Source: Oscillospiraceae bacterium (GTDB lineage: Bacteria > Bacillota > Clostridia > Oscillospirales > Ruminococcaceae). From it: a DNA stretch of 38,586 nucleotides. Position numbers and translations under genes: made by a program. The stretch lies in contig JAJQIG010000042.1 in NCBI GenBank assembly GCA_021199335.1, positions 1-38,586 of the forward strand. Reading direction: 5' to 3'. The notes below the pieces were generated by a model, which was not told where the DNA came from, ran no database searches, and was given only the letters and a program-made list of their open reading frames with translations. Positions 1 to 8,119 of this stretch are shown in pieces (the first letter of the stretch is position 1; each line of letters begins with the position of its first letter).

Positions 1-83
1 TCTCCGATGAGGAAGCTGAAGATGCAGGTACAGGCGAAGGCGTTGAAGCTGACGATGAGGGCTGCCGAATTTGCGGGGGATAA
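1..83 (+). CDS. 3' end of an acidic-tailed protein (partial)
   Basis: An open frame runs from the window edge to a TAA at 81-83. The visible C-terminus is rich in Glu and Asp (EEAEDAGTGEGVEADDEG) and ends CRICGG. Only about 26 residues are visible, so no family can be named. The acidic composition and the clean stop just before a promoter-like sequence make it more credible than the overlapping frame that starts at 7. Confidence 0.4.
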   Translation, partial: SDEEAEDAGTGEGVEADDEGCRICGG

Positions 84-144
84 AATTTTTGTCCTTCTTT
101 TATGCTTTTATTTTTCCAAAAGGCTTTATTTTTGGAGGAGGATG

Positions 145-153
145 TGCTATAAT
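145..153 (+). promoter_or_regulatory. Extended -10 promoter
   Basis: TGCTATAAT matches the extended -10 consensus (TGnTATAAT). It lies about 75 nt upstream of the 43-aa ORF at 228. No good -35 box is visible, which is acceptable for an extended -10 promoter. Confidence 0.5.
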
Positions 154-227
154 ATCTTTGTATGTTTGAAAAAACGGGGGCTGTCGCTCAGCTCCCATAT
201 TTACCGCAAAAAAGGAGAAGGCTTATT

Positions 228-359
228 ATGAAACCTACCGAATCAAAAAAATTTTGGCGCGGCGTATGTATAGCCGCCGTTGCCCTTGGCGGCGTTCCTC
301 TTGTTAAAATTTTCTTTGAGGTTCTTAACCGCAAGAGGAAAAGATACATTGAACTCTGA
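228..359 (+). CDS. Small single-span membrane protein, 43 aa
   Basis: The ORF starts at an ATG seven nt after a good ribosome site (AAAGGAGAAGG, 210-220). The peptide has a short polar N-terminus, one hydrophobic stretch of about 20 residues (VCIAAVALGGVPLVKIFFEV) and a strongly basic tail (RKRKR), which predicts an inner-membrane protein with a cytoplasmic C-terminus. It sits 47 nt upstream of the flippase gene and may share its transcript. No family is recognised. A longer frame beginning at 162 exists, but the ribosome site favours 228. Confidence 0.5.
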   Translation: MKPTESKKFWRGVCIAAVALGGVPLVKIFFEVLNRKRKRYIEL

Positions 360-406
360 TACTGATTGTAAAAACAGATATTTTATCTACAGGAAGTTTT
401 GGCTAT

Positions 407-1825
407 ATGAATAAATATCAAAAGCTTGTGAATAACACTTTGATATTCGCAATCGGAACCTTTGGCGCAAAGCTGCTGAGCTTTGTTCTTGTAAGGCTTT
501 ATACGGGCTGTATGTCCACGGAGGAATACAGCACCGCAGACCTGCTCTATCAAACCGTCAACGTTCTTTACCCCATTGTTACGCTGAGTATGGCGGATGC
601 ATTAATACGCTTCGGCATTGATAAGGCATACAACAACAAAAAAATCTATACCGTTGCGCTGACCGCCACATTCGGCGGACTTGCGGTGCTTGCGGCATTT
701 ACTCCGCTGATAAACAGCATAGAAGCCTTTAAGGGATACGGTCTTTTGCTGTTTGTCTACTGCTTTTTTTCATCGCTGAAGCAGCTTGCCTCAAGCTTTA
801 TACGCGCGAGGGGGCTTGTAAAGCTTTTTGCGGCGGACGGAATTATTTCAACCCTTATAATAGTAATAAGCAACCTTATTCTGCTTCTGAAATTTGACCT
901 TGGAGTAACGGGATATGTCTGCTCGATAATAATTTCCGACGCGCTCACGCTGCTGGGGCTTGTTGTTATTGCCGAGCTTTACAAATATGTCGATTTCAAG
1001 CGGCTCGATAAGCAGCTTTTCAAGGAAATGCTTAAATATTCCCTGCCGCTTATGCCGACCTACATTCTATGGTGGATAACCTCCGCTTCGGACAGGTGGT
1101 TCGTTATCGGCATGATAGGAAGCCATGACAACGGGATATACAGCGCCGCATATAAAATTCCTACCCTGCTTCTGCTTGTTACAACTCTTTTTTATCAGGC
1201 ATGGCAGATGTCGGCGATCGAAAATAAGGATCAAAAGGACCTGCCCGATTTCTACAGTCGGATTTACAGCGCATATTCATCGGTGCTTTTTATCGGTGCG
1301 GCGGGGCTTATTATGATTGTAAAGCCTTTCACATATATGCTTGTGGACAACGACCCCGAAAAAAATTACATTTTCGCTTACCATTATACCCCAATACTTA
1401 TAATAGCAATGATTTTTCAGTGCCTTTGCCAGTTCCTTTCGAGCATATACAACGTTCGGAAAAAAAGCGTTAACTCCCTGCTGACAAGCCTTGTTGCGGC
1501 GGTTGTCAACGTTGTGCTTAATGCGCTGCTTATACCGAGGCTTGGCGTTTACGGAGCGGCCCTTGCAACGGCGGCATCCTATTTTGCCTGCTTTATGGTC
1601 AGAATTTTTGATGCGCGAAGCTACATTAGGTTTGATGTCAGCTGGTTTAAGCTCATTGTAAATCTTGTTGTCGTGGGATATATGGCGATTGTGGCGGTTC
1701 TTGAACCGAAAATGACGTATCTTCAGCTTATTGTGCTTTTCATTGCCGTTGCGGTGTTCAATTTCGATGCGGTTGTAAGCACGCTGTCAAAGCTTTTGAA
1801 CCGAAAAGCGAAAAGCTCCAAATAG
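407..1825 (+). CDS. Polysaccharide/oligosaccharide flippase (MOP superfamily)
   Basis: This 472-aa polytopic membrane protein has repeated hydrophobic segments throughout, consistent with 12-14 membrane spans. The N-terminus (NTLIFAIGTFGAKLLSFVLV) and the motif region after it (YTGCMSTEEYSTADL) are typical of Wzx-like polysaccharide biosynthesis proteins of the MOP/MATE superfamily. The expected role is moving undecaprenyl-linked or other lipid-linked sugars across the cytoplasmic membrane. The start follows an AGGAAG ribosome site at 391-396. No glycosyltransferase cluster lies next to it in this window, so the substrate is unknown. The alpha-galactosidase gene begins 60 nt downstream and could be cotranscribed. 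Confidence 0.85.
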   Translation: MNKYQKLVNNTLIFAIGTFGAKLLSFVLVRLYTGCMSTEEYSTADLLYQTVNVLYPIVTLSMADALIRFGIDKAYNNKKIYTVALTATFGGLAVLAAFTPLINSIEAFKGYGLLLFVYCFFSSLKQLASSFIRARGLVKLFAADGIISTLIIVISNLILLLKFDLGVTGYVCSIIISDALTLLGLVVIAELYKYVDFKRLDKQLFKEMLKYSLPLMPTYILWWITSASDRWFVIGMIGSHDNGIYSAAYKIPTLLLLVTTLFYQAWQMSAIENKDQKDLPDFYSRIYSAYSSVLFIGAAGLIMIVKPFTYMLVDNDPEKNYIFAYHYTPILIIAMIFQCLCQFLSSIYNVRKKSVNSLLTSLVAAVVNVVLNALLIPRLGVYGAALATAASYFACFMVRIFDARSYIRFDVSWFKLIVNLVVVGYMAIVAVLEPKMTYLQLIVLFIAVAVFNFDAVVSTLSKLLNRKAKSSK

Positions 1826-1885
1826 CGCCCCCCAAAAACAGCATTCACCCTACGCAATCATAAAATAAATGGAGGATTAAATCAA

Positions 1886-4150
1886 ATGAACAAAGAAAAC
1901 ATCACCGTAAAAGAGCTTCACAAATGCTATAACCGCTATGTATGGCAGACAAATTCCAACGAGGATTACACCGAGGATATAAAGCTCTTTACCCTGCAGG
2001 CAAAAGACACAACCTATGCCTTTGCCGCCCTTGAAAGCGGACTTTTGGCGCACGTTTATTACGGCAAAAAAATCGAGGACGACGACCTTACATATCTCCT
2101 TCGCCTTAATATGAACCCCTTTACCCTAAAGGTAAACGCAAGGGAAACGGGCACTATCATGGATTCCTATCCCTTTGAATATCCCTGCCACGGCAGAGGG
2201 GATTACCGTGAACCCTGCCTTATGGTAATGGATAAGGATGGAATGTCCACCCGCGACCTGCGTTATGTTTCGCACAAAATTTACGACGGAAAGCCTGCCC
2301 TTTCAATGGAGGGAACGGTTATTCCCGCAACCTTTGCGGACGAAAACGAGGCGGCAACCGTTGAAATAACCTGCATTGACAAGCATTCGGGCCTTGAAGC
2401 CGTCCTTATCTACACGGCATTCAAAAATCTCGATGTTATTACAAGAAGCGTTCGCCTTAAAAACACGGGAAAGGACGGCATAAACATCCGCCGTGTTCTT
2501 TCCGCCTGCGTTGATTTTGAGGACTGCGATTATGATTTTATAACCCTTAACGGCTCATGGGCGAGGGAACGAATTATGGAACGCTCCCCCCTTCACCACG
2601 GCAAGCAGAGCGTTGATTCCGTCAAGGGCGAATCATCGCACCAAAGCAATCCGTTTGCGGCGCTTGTTTCGCATAATGCCGATGAGGACTGCGGCGAAGC
2701 GTTCGGATTCAACCTTGTTTACAGCGGAAATTTCTTCGCCCAAGCCGAGGTTACACAGCATAAGCACACACGCTTTGTAATGGGCATAAATCATTTCGAC
2801 TTCAACTGGCTTCTTGAAAGCGGCGAGGAATTCACCGCCCCCGAGCTTGTTATGGTTCATTCCTCCGAGGGAATCGGAGCAATGTCAAGAACATTCCATG
2901 ATTTATACAGAAATCACCTCATACGGGGCGAATACAAGGATAAACGCCGCCCGATTCTTATCAACAACTGGGAAGCAACCTATTTTAATTTTAACACCGA
3001 CAAGCTTATCGACATTGCGAGGGAAGCGTCAAAGCTCGGCATTGAAATGCTTGTTATGGACGATGGCTGGTTCGGCCACAGGGATTCCGACAACAGCTCC
3101 CTCGGCGACTGGTTCGTTTACGAGAAAAAGATAAACGGCGGCTTAAAGCACCTTGTTGATGAGATAAACAAGCTCGGAATGAAGTTCGGAATTTGGTTTG
3201 AACCCGAAATGATCTCCCCCGACAGCGAGCTTTACAAGGCTCATCCCGAATGGGCGATTCAGATAAAGGGCAGGGAGATGTCCATGTCCCGTGAGCAATA
3301 TGTCCTCGATTACTCCAACAAGGAGGTAAGGGACTACATCTACGGCCTTATGAAAAACATTCTTGACAGCGCAAATATAGAGTACATCAAGTGGGATATG
3401 AACAGGCAGCTTACCGAGGTCGGTTCAACCACCCTCCCCGCAAACAGGCAGCGTGAGCTTTGGCACAGGTATGTTCTCGGCGTTTATGATGTAATGAACC
3501 GCCTTACGACGGATTATCCGCATATCCTCCTCGAAAACTGCTCGGGCGGCGGAGCGCGGTTTGACCCCGCAATGCTTTACTTCTCGCCGCAGATATGGTG
3601 TTCCGACGACACAGACGCCGTTGAACGGCTTAAAATTCAGCACGGCACCTCGATATGCTACCCCGTTTCCGCAATGGGCGCCCATGTTTCCGACTGCCCC
3701 AACCACACTGTCGGAAGAAGCACTCCGTTCGCAACAAGGGGCGATGTCGCCATGGTCGGAACATTCGGTTATGAGCTTGATGTTACAAGGATCCCCCAAT
3801 CCGACCGTGACGCCATTCCGGGTCAGATAACCGAATTCAACAGGTACAATCCCCTTATCAGGACAGGCGACCAGTACCGTATCGGAAATATGTTTGAGGA
3901 TACAACCTGGGACGCATGGATGTTTGTTGCAAAGGACAAATCAGAGGCGCTTTTCACCTTTGTTCAAGTCCTCGGCAGACCAAATTATCCCTGCCGCAGG
4001 ATAAAGCTCAAGGGGCTTGACCCCAACGCTAGGTACAAAAACGAATCCGATGGGGAAATTCACAGCGGAAGCGCGCTTATGAATGCGGGAGTTAATGTTT
4101 CCGTTGACGGCGACTTCAAATCGGTTAAAATGCATTTTGTACGGGTTTAA
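1886..4150 (+). CDS. Alpha-galactosidase, GH36 family
   Basis: This 754-aa protein hydrolyses terminal alpha-1,6-galactosides such as raffinose, stachyose and melibiose. The usual GH36 order is visible: a beta-rich N-terminal domain, a central TIM barrel with the conserved MDDGWFG and GIWFEPEMISPDS segments, and a C-terminal beta domain. The nucleophile is expected at Asp504 in KWDMNR and the acid/base in SDDTDA (residues 573-578). The length is normal for bacterial GH36. There is no signal peptide, so it acts in the cytosol on imported oligosaccharides. It starts at an ATG after GGAGG and ends at a strong terminator. No sugar transporter lies beside it. Confidence 0.95.
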   Translation: MNKENITVKELHKCYNRYVWQTNSNEDYTEDIKLFTLQAKDTTYAFAALESGLLAHVYYGKKIEDDDLTYLLRLNMNPFTLKVNARETGTIMDSYPFEYPCHGRGDYREPCLMVMDKDGMSTRDLRYVSHKIYDGKPALSMEGTVIPATFADENEAATVEITCIDKHSGLEAVLIYTAFKNLDVITRSVRLKNTGKDGINIRRVLSACVDFEDCDYDFITLNGSWARERIMERSPLHHGKQSVDSVKGESSHQSNPFAALVSHNADEDCGEAFGFNLVYSGNFFAQAEVTQHKHTRFVMGINHFDFNWLLESGEEFTAPELVMVHSSEGIGAMSRTFHDLYRNHLIRGEYKDKRRPILINNWEATYFNFNTDKLIDIAREASKLGIEMLVMDDGWFGHRDSDNSSLGDWFVYEKKINGGLKHLVDEINKLGMKFGIWFEPEMISPDSELYKAHPEWAIQIKGREMSMSREQYVLDYSNKEVRDYIYGLMKNILDSANIEYIKWDMNRQLTEVGSTTLPANRQRELWHRYVLGVYDVMNRLTTDYPHILLENCSGGGARFDPAMLYFSPQIWCSDDTDAVERLKIQHGTSICYPVSAMGAHVSDCPNHTVGRSTPFATRGDVAMVGTFGYELDVTRIPQSDRDAIPGQITEFNRYNPLIRTGDQYRIGNMFEDTTWDAWMFVAKDKSEALFTFVQVLGRPNYPCRRIKLKGLDPNARYKNESDGEIHSGSALMNAGVNVSVDGDFKSVKMHFVRV

Positions 4151-4161
4151 TAAATAATTAT

Positions 4162-4202
4162 GGCAATATCGCCGCACAATGTTTGGCGATATTGCCTTTT
4201 AT
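4162..4202 (+). terminator. Rho-independent terminator after the alpha-galactosidase
   Basis: A perfect 12-bp inverted repeat (GGCAATATCGCC / GGCGATATTGCC) with an 11-nt loop is followed by CTTTTATTTTTT. It sits 12 nt after the stop codon. Confidence 0.9.
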
Positions 4203-4245
4203 TTTTTCCCGAATATGGACAATTATCACAAAATAAAGATTTGTG

Positions 4246-4274
4246 TTGCTATTCTTACGGAAATATGTTAGAAT
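4246..4274 (+). promoter_or_regulatory. Promoter of the transglutaminase pair
   Basis: The -35 box TTGCTA (4246-4251), a 17-nt spacer and the -10 box TAGAAT (4269-4274) lie just after the upstream terminator and 46 nt before the TTG start at 4320. Confidence 0.6.
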
Positions 4275-4319
4275 GATTGATAGAACGTTTACTCACAATG
4301 ACCTGAAAGGACTTTTACA

Positions 4320-5549
4320 TTGAAAAAACCAATTTCTTTTTTATTGAGCGCCGCTTTGGCATTTTCCGTTTTGGGCGGAATTCTTCCGATTAAATCGGAA
4401 AACGATTTTGCCATTGTTTCTTCCGCCGAAGCCCTATCGGAATCGGAAACAATGCTCCCTTATTATTACACACTTATGACAAAGGAAGAAAAACGGCTTT
4501 ATCTTCAGGCAAGGGAAGCCGTAATGGAGAATAAGTCCAAAATCAAGCTGATGGGACGAATATCGGAGGAGTCGCTGTATAAAATCATCTGCACCCTATT
4601 CTACTACGATACGCTGACCTTCAATCTTTCCTCCGTTGATTTGAATTACACCCCCAGCAACGCCGAATTAAAGCTTGAATACAGCCTTGATAACGATTTA
4701 TATAATGAAATGCTGTCCGAAATGGACGAAATTTCCGATGAGATAAACGCAAAATTTAAGGAAAGCACCTCGGACTACGCAAAAATCAAATATATTCACG
4801 ATTATATCGTAAGCAGCACCGATTATGACGGCAGCGATTCATTCAGCCATTATGCCTACGGCGCTCTGAAAAACGGAAAGGCTGTATGCGACGGCTACTC
4901 AGGGGCGTTCGCATACCTCTGCGGCAAGGCGGGCATTCAAACCGTTAACGTTATCGGGGACGCAAAGGGCGAACAGCACACATGGAACAAGGTTTACTGC
5001 GGCAAAAGCTGGTATAACGTTGACATAACATGGGACGACCCCGTAACAAACCTCAAGGAAAATTCCTCATACAATTACTTTATGATTACGGACGAAACCA
5101 TCGGGCTTACCCATACCGAAAAAGCATACGGCTTCGATTCCCCCGCCGCTTCGGACGACACCCAAAGCTATTTCGCAAGGAATGACCTTGTTGCTTCAAA
5201 TATCAACGATGCGAAAAATATGCTTTCTTCACAGATGATTTCCGCAATTGAAAAGGGGCAGACCACCGCTTCAATACAAATGAAGGATCAAAAAACCTTT
5301 AACGAGGTCGTTTCGTATCTCGGCATGAACAATTCAAAGGCGGCTGTTTCCCTCCTCTCCTCCGTAAAGAAAAAAACTGATGCGGACATTGTTGAAACCG
5401 GTATGTGGAGCTTTACTAACCCTGACACCTATACATACACCGTATGTATTCTTTATGAGGACTCCTCCCTTTCCGATTATTTTTATGACAGCGAAAGCCT
5501 TGACGACGACACTGTATCATTCTTCAAAAAGCTAGGCGTAAACGTCTAA
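4320..5549 (+). CDS. Secreted transglutaminase-like cysteine protein, copy 1
   Basis: This 409-aa protein has a signal peptide (basic MKK, then a hydrophobic stretch, likely cleaved near residues 35-38). A transglutaminase-like fold occupies about residues 150-245, with the expected triad Cys190 (KAVCDGYSGAFAYLCGKAG), His220 (EQHTWNKV) and Asp235 (YNVDITWDDP). This fold covers cysteine peptidases and protein or peptidoglycan crosslinking enzymes, so the exact reaction is unknown. The start codon is TTG, placed 8 nt after AAAGGA (4306-4311). It is a close paralogue of the next gene, 32 nt downstream, matching in domain order and triad spacing. Confidence 0.85.
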   Translation: MKKPISFLLSAALAFSVLGGILPIKSENDFAIVSSAEALSESETMLPYYYTLMTKEEKRLYLQAREAVMENKSKIKLMGRISEESLYKIICTLFYYDTLTFNLSSVDLNYTPSNAELKLEYSLDNDLYNEMLSEMDEISDEINAKFKESTSDYAKIKYIHDYIVSSTDYDGSDSFSHYAYGALKNGKAVCDGYSGAFAYLCGKAGIQTVNVIGDAKGEQHTWNKVYCGKSWYNVDITWDDPVTNLKENSSYNYFMITDETIGLTHTEKAYGFDSPAASDDTQSYFARNDLVASNINDAKNMLSSQMISAIEKGQTTASIQMKDQKTFNEVVSYLGMNNSKAAVSLLSSVKKKTDADIVETGMWSFTNPDTYTYTVCILYEDSSLSDYFYDSESLDDDTVSFFKKLGVNV

Positions 5550-5581
5550 GGCAAACCGTTTTGTAAGGAGGTTTATTATCC

Positions 5582-6817
5582 ATGAAAAAACTCATCTCGT
5601 TTCTCTTATGTACAATGATGGCTTTTTCCGCAGTAAGCGGAATTGCTTTCAGGGATACATCGTTCGACACGGCGATAACCGCCGAAGCCGCCGAAACAGC
5701 CCTCGAAAAATCCATGCTCCCTTATTATTACTCTCTTATGAGCGACACGGAAAAGTCATGGTATCTTCAAATGCGAACCGCCGTTATCAACAAGGAAAGC
5801 AGCGTTAAGCTCAAAGGCTCCGTTACAAGCGAAACCATACAGAAGCTCGCCAACACGATGTTCTATTATGATGTTCTTACCTTTAATCTTAACTCCATAA
5901 CAGGCGGAACAATCTCCGCAAACGGGGCAAAAATTAACTTCGCATATAAATTCAACAAGGAAAGCTACGACAAAATGATTAAGAAAATGAACACGGTAGC
6001 GAACAACATTATCGCAAAGTTTGACGATGATACTTCAACATATGCAAAAATCAAGTACATCCACGACTACCTTATAAAGAAAACGGAATACACCGAAACC
6101 GAACAAACCGCCCATTACGCTTACGGCCCTATGGTAAGGGGAAAGGGAGTTTGCGAGGGATATGCCCAAGCGTTTGCGTTTATCTGCCGCAAGGCGGGAA
6201 TTCAGACCGTCAACGTTATCGGAACATCAAGGGGCGAATCCCATATGTGGAACAAGGTTTATTACAACAAAAAATGGTATAACGTTGATGTAACATGGGA
6301 TGACCCCGTTTCAAACATTGTTGAAAATATAAGCTACAACTACTTTATGGTCAGCGATGAGGTTATAAACAAGGATCACACCCCCGATGAATGCGAGTAC
6401 AAGATTCCCTCCGCTACCGATGACAGCAAGAGCTATTACAAAATGTATAAGCTTACCGCTTCAACCAACAGTGAAGCGAAGGCTCTGCTTATTAATCAGA
6501 CTGCAAAGGCTGCAACAAAGGGCAAATCCGTTGTTACAATACAGCTGGAGAATCAGAGCGCCTTTAACAGCTTCGAGTCCTACATTAACAAGAACAACTG
6601 CGAAGCGCTTTTCGATGTTCTGAAAAGCGCAGCAAAGAAAACCGATGCGGAGCTTATAACCAACACCTGCAACTTCAGCTCGGACAGCAGCAGCCTTACC
6701 TTCACCATAATGGTTTACCGCAAGGGGACCTCACTTTCCGATTATTTCAGCGACACAAGCAGCGTAGACAGCGGCACAAAGAAAACGCTGAAGGGCTACG
6801 GCATAACAATAGATTAA
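5582..6817 (+). CDS. Secreted transglutaminase-like cysteine protein, copy 2
   Basis: This 411-aa protein has a signal peptide (MKKLISFLLCTMMAFSAVSG...) and the same layout as its upstream neighbour: a helical N-terminal region, a transglutaminase-like core with Cys191 (GVCEGYAQAFAF), His221 (ESHMWNKV) and Asp236 (YNVDVTWDDP), and a C-terminal region with a YFSD/YFYD-type ending shared by both. The two copies are similar along their whole length, so they arose by tandem duplication. The ATG follows AAGGAGG at 5564-5570. It probably sits in one operon with copy 1 and ends at a terminator hairpin. Confidence 0.85.
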   Translation: MKKLISFLLCTMMAFSAVSGIAFRDTSFDTAITAEAAETALEKSMLPYYYSLMSDTEKSWYLQMRTAVINKESSVKLKGSVTSETIQKLANTMFYYDVLTFNLNSITGGTISANGAKINFAYKFNKESYDKMIKKMNTVANNIIAKFDDDTSTYAKIKYIHDYLIKKTEYTETEQTAHYAYGPMVRGKGVCEGYAQAFAFICRKAGIQTVNVIGTSRGESHMWNKVYYNKKWYNVDVTWDDPVSNIVENISYNYFMVSDEVINKDHTPDECEYKIPSATDDSKSYYKMYKLTASTNSEAKALLINQTAKAATKGKSVVTIQLENQSAFNSFESYINKNNCEALFDVLKSAAKKTDAELITNTCNFSSDSSSLTFTIMVYRKGTSLSDYFSDTSSVDSGTKKTLKGYGITID

Positions 6818-6830
6818 TTAAACAAACCCT

Positions 6831-6864
6831 TATGCTTCCGTTTCCGAGCGGAAGCATAATTTTC
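6831..6864 (+). terminator. Terminator after the transglutaminase pair
   Basis: A 10-bp perfect inverted repeat (TATGCTTCCG / CGGAAGCATA) with an 8-nt loop is followed by ATTTTC. It lies 13 nt after the stop codon. Confidence 0.7.
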
Positions 6865-6916
6865 ATCAGCAGGAAGCATTGTAAATACTTTTATGCTGCC
6901 TTTGGAGGAATTTATT

Positions 6917-8038
6917 ATGAAGCGAGTTTTTGTTATAGTTCTTGACAGCTTTGGAATAGGCTTTGAACCCGATGCGGATAAATTTGGTGATGTTGGCGCA
7001 AATACCTTAGGCTCATGCTTTAAAACGGGCAGGCTTAACGTCCCCAATATGGCTGCGGCGGGGCTTTTCAATATTGACGGAATAAATTTCGGAACGCCCG
7101 CCGCTAAGCCTACGGGGAAATATGCAAGGCTTCGTGAAAAATCAATGGGCAAGGACACAACAATCGGTCATTGGGAGCTTGCAGGCGTCATCTCGCCGAA
7201 TCCCCTCCCCACTTATCCGAACGGTTTCCCCGATGAAATCCTCGAAAAATTTATTTCGGCAACAGGCAGGGGAATCCTTTGCAACAAGCCTTATTCGGGA
7301 ACGCAGGTTATAAAGGATTACGGTATGGAGCATATCAAAACGGGCAAGCTCATTGTCTACACCTCAGCCGACAGCGTTTTTCAGATTGCCGCCCACGAGG
7401 ATATTGTACCGCCGAAAAGACTGTATGAATACTGCGAGGAAGCAAGGAAAATTCTTGTCGGAAGGCATGGCGTAGGAAGAGTTATTGCCCGACCCTTTAC
7501 GGGGGAATATCCCGATTTTTCACGCACCCCGAACAGGCATGATTTCTCACTTCTTCCCCCTGCGGAAACAATGCTTGACAGAATTAAGGCAAGGGCGCTG
7601 GATGTTATTGCAATAGGAAAGATAAACGACATCTTTGCGGGAAAAGGGATAACCGAATTTGTCCGCACCAAAAACAATGCGGACGGCATGGAAAAAACCC
7701 TTGCCTATGCGGACAAGGATTTCAGCGGCCTATGCTTTGTCAATCTTGTTGATTTCGATATGCTGTACGGTCACAGACGCAATGCCGAGGGCTACACAAA
7801 TGCGCTCAACGAGTTCGATGCCGAGCTTGGCAGACTTATGTCAAGGCTTAACAGGGATGATGCGGTAATTATCACCGCCGACCACGGCTGCGACCCCTGC
7901 TTCAAGGGAACGGACCACACAAGGGAGTATGTTCCCATGCTCCTTATGGGGAAAGAAATCTCCCCCGAAAACCTCGGAACAAAGGAAAGCTACTCATTTG
8001 TTGCGGAGCTTACGGAGGAGATGCTTAATCAACGTTAG
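6917..8038 (+). CDS. deoB: Phosphopentomutase
   Basis: This 373-aa enzyme interconverts ribose- or deoxyribose-1-phosphate and the 5-phosphate, linking nucleoside salvage to the pentose phosphate pathway. It belongs to the alkaline phosphatase superfamily. Metal-site segments are visible at the N-terminus (VLDSFGIGFEPDAD, DVGANTLG) and near the C-terminus (VNLVDFDMLYGHRRN, ITADHGCDP). The catalytic Thr region is KDTTIGHWE. The start chosen is the ATG after TTTGGAGGAA, giving the usual MKRVFVIVLDSFG beginning; a longer frame from 6893 would add eight unlikely residues. No other deo gene is present here. Confidence 0.95.
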   Translation: MKRVFVIVLDSFGIGFEPDADKFGDVGANTLGSCFKTGRLNVPNMAAAGLFNIDGINFGTPAAKPTGKYARLREKSMGKDTTIGHWELAGVISPNPLPTYPNGFPDEILEKFISATGRGILCNKPYSGTQVIKDYGMEHIKTGKLIVYTSADSVFQIAAHEDIVPPKRLYEYCEEARKILVGRHGVGRVIARPFTGEYPDFSRTPNRHDFSLLPPAETMLDRIKARALDVIAIGKINDIFAGKGITEFVRTKNNADGMEKTLAYADKDFSGLCFVNLVDFDMLYGHRRNAEGYTNALNEFDAELGRLMSRLNRDDAVIITADHGCDPCFKGTDHTREYVPMLLMGKEISPENLGTKESYSFVAELTEEMLNQR

Positions 8039-8070
8039 GCAGGCGGGCAAAACATATTCCGATAAAAAGA

Positions 8071-8104
8071 ACGAGCATCATATCAGCCTGTGATGCTCGT
8101 TTCC
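8071..8104. terminator. Bidirectional terminator between deoB and ptsI
   Basis: The inverted repeat ACGAGCATCA / TGATGCTCGT (8071-8080, 8091-8100) has T-rich sequence on both sides (TTCCTTTG on plus, TCTTTTTATC on minus). It serves two convergent genes. Confidence 0.8.
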
Positions 8105-8119
8105 TTTGTTCCGTTTCTG

